From CAZOYN01 sp964584135 (GTDB lineage Bacteria > Patescibacteriota > Saccharimonadia > Saccharimonadales > UBA4665): a stretch of 5,688 nucleotides of DNA. The stretch is taken from NCBI GenBank assembly GCA_964584135.1, contig CAZOYN010000052.1:1-5688 (forward strand), written 5' to 3'. Position numbers and translations under genes: made by a program. The stretch's first letter is position 1. Every line of letters starts with the position of its first letter. Positions 1 to 4,949 of the stretch are shown piece by piece. A model generated the notes under the pieces. That model was not told the origin of the DNA, did no database searches, and saw nothing but the letters and a program-made list of their open reading frames with translations.

Positions 1-712
1 GGCAAGGCCAAGGGCATGAAGGCCTCATTGCCGATATTCATCCCTTTCCTGGGCGCAGCGATTTTCGCTCCCAAGATGGGTGACCGGCACGATGAGGCAC
101 AGATGGCCTTCGCCGGCCCGCTAATCGGTTCGCTTTGCGCGGTCATGCTATTGGTAATAGCTGCCACGCTGCCAGGTACGCACGTACTGTTGTTGGCCAT
201 CGCCTATACGGCGTTGATCATCAACCTGTTCAACCTGATACCGATAAGTCCGCTCGACGGTGGACGCATCACTCAGGCGATCGGTCCGGCCTTCCGCTAT
301 GCGGGGGGGGGGCGCATTACTGGTACTAACCGTTGCGCTGCGTAGTCCGGGCCTGCTTGTGATCTGGCTATTGGTGATCAGTGATCTGCGCATCAATAAC
401 CGGCTACGGCTAGCCATAGGTATTCTCGTGGAGGCAACAGCTTTCATGATGATGTCGGCAGGCATCGGGAAACAGCAGGGGTTCTGGGTAAACGTCTTGG
501 ACCTAGTGTTGATGACGCTCTTCAACCTGGTCTTCCTGCTGCGTGCCTACAACAAGAAGTTCGATGGTGGCCTGTCCGAGCCGGACAACCGTCCCAAGCT
601 CAGCTCTCAAGCACGATGGCGCTGGTTCGGTGCTTACGCTGCACTGATCGCTTTCCTCGCGGTCATGCTGCATTTCAGCGCCGGCCTGCTACCCCCAGCA
701 ATGACCGCCTGA
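1..712 (+). pseudogene. M50 (site-2 protease-like) membrane metallopeptidase, 5'-truncated by the window and frameshifted at a G10 run
   Basis: An integral-membrane zinc protease of the M50/S2P class, which cleaves substrates within or near the membrane. The frame is open from base 1 (GKAKGMKASLPIF...), so the gene begins upstream, where the HExxH zinc motif should lie. Visible are the S2P-like IFIPFLGA strand, the AGPLIG helix and NLIPISPLDGGRI, whose Asp (codon 256-258) is the expected third zinc ligand. Frame 1 stops at 343-345 soon after the G run at 303-312. The frame one base on continues sensibly from the run to TGA at 710-712, giving AGGGALLVL and then several hydrophobic segments (ending FGAYAALIAFLAVML). 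Removing one G restores a single protein. So this is a sequencing indel, a disrupted gene or a slippage switch. Base composition is GC-richer than the downstream genes. Family assignment is fairly secure; the substrate is unknown. Confidence 0.8.
303..312 (+). repeat. G10 homopolymer at the M50 frameshift
   Basis: Ten consecutive G bases. Nine would keep the M50 reading frame open (Ala-Gly-Gly-Gly-Ala); ten shift it to a stop about 30 nt later. Such tracts are prone to both polymerase slippage and sequencing error. Confidence 0.9.
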
Positions 713-763
713 CCCTTCAAAGAAAGGAACGACCACAAATCCTGGTGCAATCCCGCCCCAGGT

Positions 764-803
764 CGGTAGAGGAAGATACTTATCTTCACATCCTCCTCTA
801 CCG
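764..803. repeat. Strong inverted repeat (stem-loop) in the 713-844 gap
   Basis: CGGTAGAGGA (764-773) is perfectly complementary to TCCTCTACCG (794-803). Inside, AGAT-actt-ATCT extends pairing with a bulge on the 3' side. It lies 52 nt after the M50 stop and about 30 nt before the next promoter. It could end M50 transcription, but no T-run follows (CACAACC), so a classical intrinsic terminator is not supported. The rest of 713-844 holds no supported gene. Confidence 0.5.
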
Positions 804-831
804 CACAACCAAGTTATCCATTAAGTGTTAC

Positions 832-837
832 TATATA
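832..837 (+). promoter_or_regulatory. Putative -10 box of the 337-aa gene (leaderless)
   Basis: TATATA ends 7 nt before the ATG at 845, so transcription would start at or next to the start codon. No clear -35 is seen 17 nt upstream and there is no Shine-Dalgarno. The overlapping TATACT (836-841) is an alternative but sits too close to the ATG. Confidence 0.4.
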
Positions 838-844
838 TACTCTT

Positions 845-1858
845 ATGTTGCCAGAAAGAAGACTTAGGGCAGTACCACCACCGCCACTCGAGCCAGAACC
901 AGAAGACAGGCCGCTCTGGCCCGAAATCGTGGAAGAGGACTTTGTAGAGGTGAGCGGCATTGTCAGGCGATATGCTGCCCGCCAGGGCCTATTCTCTATG
1001 GTGGAAATTGAAGACCACCTGCTGGCTAATGACGTCTTACTGCCAGAAGCTGACAAGGATTGGAAGCTACTGTTCGACGAACTCAAAGACGCAGTTGTTG
1101 CCGACTTTGCCGTAGAAGGTGATGAGCGCCTTTGGGTAACTGAAAAATTTGGTAGAGTAACCAAGTATGCTTTAGCGCAGGTTCTGCGTGCCGAAACCCT
1201 CAAGTCCCAAGCGCCAGTGCCCGAACCAGAACCGCCCAAACCTGTAGCAAAACCTGCTGTGGCCAGCGGGGGGGGGTCTGACGTTATTGCTAAAGCAGCT
1301 GTACAGGCGTTATTTAGAGCTGCCGGCACTCCACTGTTACGGCCTGACGATATCCTCAAGGGACTTAGCAATGATGACCCAATCGCCGCGCAGCAACTAT
1401 TTAGTCAGGCGGTTGAGGCTGGCCAGTTGGTGCGTGTCAGCCGGAAAGGCACGGTATACTATGGTCCAGCAGAGCTACATAAAAGCCGGCCCACACAAAA
1501 AACTGAACGACTTAAAACAAGTGATGCCCAAACTGAAACCCACCCCATTACTCAAGAAGAACTACAGGCCGCAGTTAATATTATGGATCGGCTTACAGCA
1601 CCTGGCACCCATGTTAACCAAGGTGCAACCATAAAAGTTTTAGAGCAGGCGTTTGGTGTTGGTTTTTCTAAGCAAGACTTTCGAAAAATACTGCGTGCCC
1701 TAGAAGCCCAACGATTGGTAACAATTAGTGCCGCCGCAAATTATGGGAAGGCGCGAAAGAGCCCCAGAGTCACACTGCGCGGGCAGGACACTAAGGCGCG
1801 CTGGCAATCTAACAGGGATGGCTACATAAATCGCCTGCAAAAGATTACCATTGTCTAG
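845..1858 (+). CDS. Hypothetical protein with three winged-helix-like segments and Pro/charged linkers
   Basis: 337 aa, family not recognised. After a Pro/Glu-rich head (residues 10-25) come three alpha-rich blocks each ending in a short strand-like stretch: about 33-115 (ending RLWVTEKFGRVTKYAL), 146-208 (ending LVRVSRKGTVYYGP) and 235-312 (ending LVTISAAANYGK...RVTL). This helix-helix-helix-strand-turn-strand pattern suggests repeated winged-helix domains, hence a DNA- or nucleoprotein-binding role; that is inference. Linkers are Pro/Glu/Lys-rich (120-145, including Ser-Gly3-Ser) and Lys/Thr-rich (211-234); the C-terminus is basic. No membrane segment or signal peptide. The ATG at 845 is chosen because a -10 box lies 7 nt upstream and the protein reads well from there. 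Its TAG stop overlaps the stop of the convergent GNAT gene. It is the only plus-strand gene beside the minus-strand array, so a regulator or accessory protein of the array is possible but unproven. Confidence 0.8.
   Translation: MLPERRLRAVPPPPLEPEPEDRPLWPEIVEEDFVEVSGIVRRYAARQGLFSMVEIEDHLLANDVLLPEADKDWKLLFDELKDAVVADFAVEGDERLWVTEKFGRVTKYALAQVLRAETLKSQAPVPEPEPPKPVAKPAVASGGGSDVIAKAAVQALFRAAGTPLLRPDDILKGLSNDDPIAAQQLFSQAVEAGQLVRVSRKGTVYYGPAELHKSRPTQKTERLKTSDAQTETHPITQEELQAAVNIMDRLTAPGTHVNQGATIKVLEQAFGVGFSKQDFRKILRALEAQRLVTISAAANYGKARKSPRVTLRGQDTKARWQSNRDGYINRLQKITIV
1268..1276 (+). repeat. G9 homopolymer inside the 337-aa gene
   Basis: Nine G bases form exactly three glycine codons (residues 142-144) in an interdomain linker. 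The present length keeps the gene in frame; a change of one base would drop domains two and three. Confidence 0.9.
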
Positions 1859-2475
1859 CCCGATGGCAGATTTTCTACTAAGTAGCGCGTGTGCAAAGCT
1901 ACCACCAAATCTGGGTCATTGATTGGATAGCAGCGTACAACTTCATCAGGAGGAATGACATCATAAAACCGCCCACCGCGAGAGCGGTCGAGCACATCAC
2001 CGTTATATGGTCCCTGTTGTAATACCTGAACCTTGGGTAACCCAGATGAATCCGCAGAAGAACGGGGGAGAATTTCTACCATAAAATCTTGTGACTCAGG
2101 CTGTAATCCTGCCCGTTGTAGCGTCAGGGCTATCAAGGGTTTGTGTATTAAGCCTGTGCCTAGCAACGACCCTTCGTGTTGCCGCGAAGCCTCGATAAAG
2201 TATTGCAAAAGCTTAACGCCTAAGCCGTTGCCGCGGAGGCCTTTGGCCACTACCATACCAAGAAATTGTGTACCTTCATCCCAACGCCTATAGGCAATTC
2301 TTGTAACGTTATGGCTTGACTCACGACCCTGAAGACTGTCGCCTTGCGGCAGAAAATATACATGCCTCCGGCCATCCCAATGTTCATAAGCATTCGCAGT
2401 GAGCTGAGTACCATCAGCAAAAAATGGCTCCCACGTCTCTAAAAATTGGTGATGGCGCAAGGCGTCAGTCGACAT
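1855..2475 (-). CDS. GNAT-family N-acetyltransferase
   Basis: 206 aa. The GNAT core transfers an acyl group from acetyl-CoA to an amine. Motif A is seen as GMVVAKGLRGNGLGVKLL (about residues 73-90), where R81-G-N-G84-L-G86 matches the pyrophosphate-binding R/QxxGxG/A loop. Motif B follows near KPLIALTLQRAGLQP (112-126), after a helix with EASRQHEG. The N-terminal part (1-70) holds the usual mixed strands. Residues 130-206 form an extension beyond the typical core (YPINDPDLVVALHTRYL). The substrate cannot be read. The start at ATG 2475 is supported by a TATAAT box 8 nt upstream. The stop TAG shares the CTAG palindrome with the stop of the convergent 337-aa gene, so the two genes abut tail to tail. 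It is the last gene of the minus-strand array. Confidence 0.85.
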   Translation of the reverse strand: MSTDALRHHQFLETWEPFFADGTQLTANAYEHWDGRRHVYFLPQGDSLQGRESSHNVTRIAYRRWDEGTQFLGMVVAKGLRGNGLGVKLLQYFIEASRQHEGSLLGTGLIHKPLIALTLQRAGLQPESQDFMVEILPRSSADSSGLPKVQVLQQGPYNGDVLDRSRGGRFYDVIPPDEVVRCYPINDPDLVVALHTRYLVENLPSG

Positions 2476-2483
2476 AAAAATAA

Positions 2484-2489
2484 ATTATA
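2484..2489 (-). promoter_or_regulatory. -10 box of the GNAT gene, near-leaderless
   Basis: On the minus strand a perfect TATAAT ends 8 nt before the ATG at 2475. A possible -35 (TTGGGC, 2510-2505) has a short 15-nt spacer and overlaps the type-2 repeat. No Shine-Dalgarno. Confidence 0.5.
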
Positions 2490-2498
2490 CGATAAACT

Positions 2499-2528
2499 TG
2501 CCACGCCCAAGAGTCGGGCCTCCGAATA
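2499..2528. repeat. Type-2 spacer repeat, copy E
   Basis: Aligned without gaps to 4274-4303, 20 of 30 positions match, including the shared core AGAGTCGGRCYTCCGAA. On the minus strand it contains the small hairpin TCGG-AGGC-CCGA. It lies just upstream of the GNAT promoter, in the same orientation as the copy before the ART-like gene. Confidence 0.55.
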
Positions 2529-2547
2529 CTATAGCCAGACCACTGTT

Positions 2548-2586
2548 AAATTATAGTATAATTATACTCCCACTATACTATAATTT
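2548..2586. repeat. AT-rich 13-bp perfect inverted repeat with a nested palindrome
   Basis: AAATTATAGTATA (2548-2560) and TATACTATAATTT (2574-2586) are perfect reverse complements around a 13-nt loop. AGTATAATTATACT (2555-2568) is itself a 14-bp palindrome overlapping the left arm, so two alternative hairpins compete. CTG (2543-2545) and CAG (2587-2589) could extend the stem past a TT bulge. TATAAT-like boxes occur on both strands. It sits between the methyltransferase stop and the GNAT promoter and may be an operator, cruciform or terminator; it encodes no supported gene. Confidence 0.7.
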
Positions 2587-2605
2587 CAGAGTGCCTCAGC
2601 CAAGA
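2584..2605 (+). repeat. Left inverted repeat of the methyltransferase unit
   Basis: This 22-nt stretch, read on the plus strand, matches 3746-3725 read on the minus strand at 19 of 22 positions, with a perfect 13-nt core GCCTCAGCCAAGA. The two copies therefore bracket the membrane protein plus methyltransferase genes in inverted orientation. Confidence 0.6.
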
Positions 2606-2614
2606 CATGAACAA

Positions 2615-2643
2615 GGCGCTCGGCAGCCAGCTCGCCAACTATT
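2615..2643. repeat. Possible degenerate spacer repeat at the methyltransferase stop
   Basis: The plus strand begins GGCG and ends AACTATT, as the 34-nt repeats do, and again provides the TAG stop (CTA at 2639-2641) of the preceding gene. The interior is different and shorter, with GGCG/CGCC arms that can pair. This may be a diverged or truncated copy. Confidence 0.3.
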
Positions 2644-3493
2644 CAGGCTTTGTCACCAGTAACGCTTTATAGCGCCAACAGCCATTCTTAAGAAGTTTCA
2701 TTTGTGATTCAGTGGCAACGCGGTTGCCAATTTGCCGCTTATTGACTAAGTGCAGTGCTAGGAGCAGGGGAGAAAGCGGCCGAAAGAACCTAGACCAGCG
2801 TCTGGCACGGCGTAAAGAAGGACTGACAGCAGTTGTCCAATCCTTAACTTTTATGTCGGTAAAACCAGCTTGGCGAGCAATTTCTCGGTACTGCTTCTCG
2901 GTTAGAATACTGCCCATCGCCCAGCCCTTAAGCCACAAACTGAGCCACGACTGCTCCCAGGCAGTCAGAGGTTTCTCTTTTAATAAGTATTCGGCAATAA
3001 TGAGCCGCCCGCCCGGTTTTAAAATGCGGTAGGCTTCGTTTAATACAGCCCGTTTGTCTTCGGCGTGGACAATGCTTTCGAGTCCCCAAACTACGCTGAA
3101 AGAGTTGGCGACCAGGCCAGTATCTGAATAATCAGCCACCCTAAAGGAAACCAGTTCTTTCAGGTGGCGCTGCTCGGCAAACTGTTTGGCTCTGGCAACT
3201 TGCCGGGGCACAACGCTGACGCCCATGACCTTGCAGCCAATATGTTCGGCCAACCAGAAAGCGCTGCCCCCTACGCCGCAACCGGCATCAAAGACAGAGT
3301 CCGCCCGAGTTATGCCTGCCAGTTTAGCTAGTTTTTGGTTCATGTTCGATACGGCCGCATCATGCGACTGATGTTGCTCGTCGTAGTAGCCAAAATGCAT
3401 GCTATAGCTGCGGTGAGTGTGCCATAAGAGGCGGTACTCAACTCGCGTACCGTTAAAATAATCAATCACTGTTTGGGTATTCGCCTGGGACAT
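2639..3493 (-). CDS. Class I SAM-dependent methyltransferase (UbiE / tocopherol-sterol methyltransferase-like)
   Basis: 284 aa, cytosolic, transfers a methyl group from S-adenosylmethionine to a probably small or lipid acceptor. Motif I is VFDAGCGVGG (residues 67-76). Next come GVSVVPRQVARAKQFAE (91-107), resembling the G-x-S-P-x-Q-V-x-R-A stretch of gamma-tocopherol/sterol methyltransferases, then RVADYSD (118-124, acidic motif II), VWGLESIVHAEDK (135-147) and LKPGGRLIIAEY (158-169). The N-terminal YFNGTRVEYRLLWHTHRSYS and HFGYYDE region is also typical of that group. The C-terminal third is basic and aromatic. The start at ATG 3493 lies 23 nt after the stop of the 57-aa membrane protein with no promoter or Shine-Dalgarno between, so the two are probably one transcript. 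The acceptor is unknown; the hydrophobic partner hints at a membrane lipid or quinone-like substrate (inference). Confidence 0.88.
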   Translation of the reverse strand: MSQANTQTVIDYFNGTRVEYRLLWHTHRSYSMHFGYYDEQHQSHDAAVSNMNQKLAKLAGITRADSVFDAGCGVGGSAFWLAEHIGCKVMGVSVVPRQVARAKQFAEQRHLKELVSFRVADYSDTGLVANSFSVVWGLESIVHAEDKRAVLNEAYRILKPGGRLIIAEYLLKEKPLTAWEQSWLSLWLKGWAMGSILTEKQYREIARQAGFTDIKVKDWTTAVSPSLRRARRWSRFFRPLSPLLLALHLVNKRQIGNRVATESQMKLLKNGCWRYKALLVTKPE

Positions 3494-3516
3494 GGCTTTC
3501 GGATTTTAGGACTATC

Positions 3517-3690
3517 TTACCTCGTTTTGACTAAGGATTTGAAAGACAGGATAATCACCGGGATACTCAACAGTCCAGTTAGGTATTGCGGCAGTGTAAT
3601 GACTTCACCAGATTTAAAGATGTCGTGGAAGAATAAAAAGTCTACGGCGAGAAAGCCCAGGACAAGCACTGCAGATAAAGCTTTGTTCAT
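3517..3690 (-). CDS. 57-aa two-helix membrane protein
   Basis: A short minus-strand frame starting MNKALSAVLVLGFLAVDFLF and ending in TAA. It has two hydrophobic segments (about residues 5-21 and 34-50), joined by a HDIFKSGEVITLPQYL loop, and a basic tail (KSLVKTR). Support for a real gene: a perfect TATAAT box 6 nt before the ATG, membrane-protein composition with sensible loop charges, and a position 23 nt upstream of the methyltransferase in the same direction. No domain name is assigned. I have the impression that similar small proteins with a DxxFFHDIFK-GE-type loop occur in Patescibacteria, but could not check. The plus-strand frame over this region is a shadow. It may anchor or assist the methyltransferase. 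Confidence 0.75.
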   Translation of the reverse strand: MNKALSAVLVLGFLAVDFLFFHDIFKSGEVITLPQYLTGLLSIPVIILSFKSLVKTR

Positions 3691-3696
3691 ACTCTA

Positions 3697-3702
3697 ATTA
3701 TA
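3697..3702 (-). promoter_or_regulatory. -10 box of the membrane protein/methyltransferase operon, leaderless
   Basis: On the minus strand a perfect TATAAT ends 6 nt before the ATG at 3690, putting the transcript start at the start codon. No good -35 is found; the expected place is occupied by the CCGCCA end of the 34-nt repeat. Confidence 0.5.
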
Positions 3703-3717
3703 CTACTGAGCTTTGAC

Positions 3718-3751
3718 TGGCGGATCTTGGCTGAGGCCGTCTGGAACTATT
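3718..3751. repeat. 34-nt spacer repeat, copy A
   Basis: Plus strand TGGCGG-N18-TGGAACTATT. It aligns without gaps to 4916-4949 and 5551-5584, with 21 of 34 columns identical in all three. CTA at column 30 is an in-frame TAG for the ART-like gene, directly after that gene's own TAA, giving a double stop. The inner GGC-CTCA-GCC can form a small hairpin. Positions 3725-3746 are also the right inverted repeat matching 2584-2605. Confidence 0.8.
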
Positions 3752-4235
3752 ATGAGTTCTCAGACGTTGGATATATGGCAATTACTTCTTCAGGCAGAAT
3801 ACCACTAACTACAAGTAACTCATTTGGCATATAGCCAGGGCGACTGTCCATAAATGGTGCAATCAACCGTGAAGCAGGCACTTCAATTTCTGCAATAGCA
3901 TCGTCAACACCCATAGCGAACCTCTCAGTAAATGCTCTATGAGGCGATACTGAAACAAATGGGGTTGGCTTTTCTGCTCCCTGGTCACTCATACTTATGT
4001 GGCCATTCATAACCCTAACAGCCCGAAGCCATTGGTCTTGTGTTTCTGCATCAACGCCAAAATTATAAATAATGTCTAACTCACCAGCAGCAAGAGCCGT
4101 AGAAAGAATTCCTAGCTTTTGTGCTTCTGCTAATCTATCGAGCTTATCACCTCTGTATAATCGTATTGGTTCGTCAAACGACTCACCAACACGAGCTTCG
4201 GCGGGCAAAGAGCCCCAAGGTAAAGAATATCTCAC
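3750..4235 (-). CDS. Putative ADP-ribosyltransferase-fold protein
   Basis: 161 aa, starting at GTG 4235, chosen because -35/-10 boxes place the transcript start there and no ATG is in frame upstream before a stop. The layout suggests an R-S-E type ART domain, which binds NAD+ and transfers ADP-ribose: LYRGD with R28, then PFVSVSPHRAFTERFA (92-107) with S95-x-S97, AIAEIEVPASRLI (113-125), and PNELLVVSGILPEEVIAI (137-154) with E139 as the candidate catalytic Glu. Order and spacing fit the fold; the residue two before E139 is Pro, not Glu/Gln, so an ExE arginine-specific site is absent. No signal peptide or membrane segment is seen. It could be a toxin or effector, a modifying enzyme, or an inactive relative. 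No antitoxin is evident; the nearest upstream gene (4315-4872) has a separate promoter. Assignment is by motif pattern only. Confidence 0.7.
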   Translation of the reverse strand: MRYSLPWGSLPAEARVGESFDEPIRLYRGDKLDRLAEAQKLGILSTALAAGELDIIYNFGVDAETQDQWLRAVRVMNGHISMSDQGAEKPTPFVSVSPHRAFTERFAMGVDDAIAEIEVPASRLIAPFMDSRPGYMPNELLVVSGILPEEVIAIYPTSENS

Positions 4236-4242
4236 AAACTCA

Positions 4243-4271
4243 ATAATAACATAAAGTAACTATTTTGTCCA
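4243..4271 (-). promoter_or_regulatory. -35/-10 promoter of the ART-like gene, leaderless
   Basis: Minus strand: TGGACA (4271-4266), 17-nt spacer, TATTAT (4248-4243), then 7 nt to GTG 4235. Each hexamer differs from consensus by one base. Confidence 0.6.
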
Positions 4272-4273
4272 TT

Positions 4274-4303
4274 TGGCGGGGCATAGAGTCGGACTTCCGA
4301 ACC
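4274..4303. repeat. Type-2 spacer repeat, copy B
   Basis: Starts TGGCGG like the 34-nt repeat, but its core AGAGTCGGACTTCCGAA matches copy E (2499-2528) instead. On the minus strand it folds as TCGGA-AG-TCCGA, with outer GGGG and CCCC arms that could also pair. It lies between the TAA of the 185-aa gene and the promoter of the ART-like gene. Confidence 0.6.
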
Positions 4304-4314
4304 CCTTGCTGTTT

Positions 4315-4872
4315 TTAAGCTGTAACCCGAGGCTTAAAAACAGGTGGGTGGCTTGCTCGTTCCATGGCTTTGACTTCGTCAGCTTGAGCTTTTGCCAAAG
4401 CCGCTTTTGCTTCTCTGGCTTCACGCCACGATTCTTCTACGCCTTCTTTGTAGGCATTCGCATACGCATCACCACCGTACTGCGCCGGGTCGATACCTAC
4501 TATTCGCCAGCGTTCAACATTTGCTAAGCTCGGGACTAGTAACTCACGCCGTAGAGGAAAATGTAGGCTTGGCGGGCGTTGACCAAAGGTGTTCGCAAAC
4601 GTTGCGTACCTACCCGTTTGTCTTGCAAAATCGCGGCCGGCGTTTTCGGCATCAGTGGGCGACATGTCTATCAAAGCTCGCTGAAAACGAAGCAAGGCAA
4701 GTTCTTCGGAATCCGTTTGCGAGTCAGCCTCGGCTGCTTGAATGCTGCGATCGAGCGACCGTATGGCCAACACTTCATTCGGCTGCAAGATCTCTTCGAG
4801 TATGTCAGCAGTAATTTCAAAGGTTAACTGGTCAGGTAGGGTATCGTGGGCTTGTGCCTCGGGCGATGACAT
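4315..4872 (-). CDS. Hypothetical protein, 185 aa, with helical coiled-coil-like C-terminus
   Basis: Family not recognised. The N-terminus is acidic (MSSPEAQAHD...), followed by helical stretches (TADILEEILQ, RSLDRSIQAAEAD, SEELALLRFQRALIDM). A central PPSLHFPLRRELLVPSLANVERWRIVGIDP segment (100-129) looks like a folded strand/turn region. Residues 140-172 are Glu/Lys/Ala-rich and probably form a long helix or coiled coil; the tail is basic (FKPRVTA). There is no signal peptide or membrane helix, so it is probably cytosolic. The start at ATG 4872 is supported by TTGACA-17-TATGCT just upstream. It ends in TAA before the type-2 repeat. It is transcribed alone as one unit of the array. Coding is supported by long openness, promoter position and composition only. 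Confidence 0.75.
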   Translation of the reverse strand: MSSPEAQAHDTLPDQLTFEITADILEEILQPNEVLAIRSLDRSIQAAEADSQTDSEELALLRFQRALIDMSPTDAENAGRDFARQTGRYATFANTFGQRPPSLHFPLRRELLVPSLANVERWRIVGIDPAQYGGDAYANAYKEGVEESWREAREAKAALAKAQADEVKAMERASHPPVFKPRVTA

Positions 4873-4881
4873 AGTACATAA

Positions 4882-4910
4882 AGCATAACAATTTTAAGGC
4901 AATTTGTCAA
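4882..4910 (-). promoter_or_regulatory. -35/-10 promoter of the 185-aa gene, near-leaderless
   Basis: Minus strand: perfect TTGACA (4910-4905), 17-nt spacer, TATGCT (4887-4882), then 9 nt to ATG 4872. The predicted leader is only a few nucleotides and has no Shine-Dalgarno. Confidence 0.65.
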
Positions 4911-4915
4911 GCTAC

Positions 4916-4949
4916 TGGCGGACCTTAACGGAACAGGTGTGGAACTATT
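4916..4949. repeat. 34-nt spacer repeat, copy C
   Basis: Plus strand TGGCGG-N18-TGGAACTATT, gap-free with copies A and D. CTA at column 30 is the TAG stop of the 4945-5514 gene. The minus strand contains ACCT-N9-AGGT, a weak hairpin. It is followed 5 nt later by the -35 of the next gene. Confidence 0.8.

Noticed and set aside
764..803. Intrinsic terminator of the M50 gene
   Set aside because: The stem is strong but no T-tract follows on either strand, so it is reported only as an inverted repeat.
745..867. GTG-started short plus-strand frame across the hairpin region
   Set aside because: It runs through the inverted repeat and past the start of the 337-aa gene, and its product shows no plausible protein character. 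The AGAAAGGAAC before it resembles a Shine-Dalgarno but is too far from the GTG.
814..1371. Minus-strand frame of 185 aa opposite the 337-aa gene
   Set aside because: Very Ser/Thr/Ala-rich low-complexity product typical of an antisense shadow, with no promoter.
3473..3697. Plus-strand frame of 74 aa
   Set aside because: It lies opposite the 57-aa membrane protein, which has a promoter at the right place and a convincing two-helix sequence; the plus-strand product is a shadow.
4270..4305. tRNA-like 3' end (minus strand GGGGTTCGG ... CCCCGCCA)
   Set aside because: The T-arm does not pair at the required position, the loop lacks the invariant A after TTCR, and no D or anticodon arm is found. 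The CGCCA end is shared by the spacer repeats, which fold differently.
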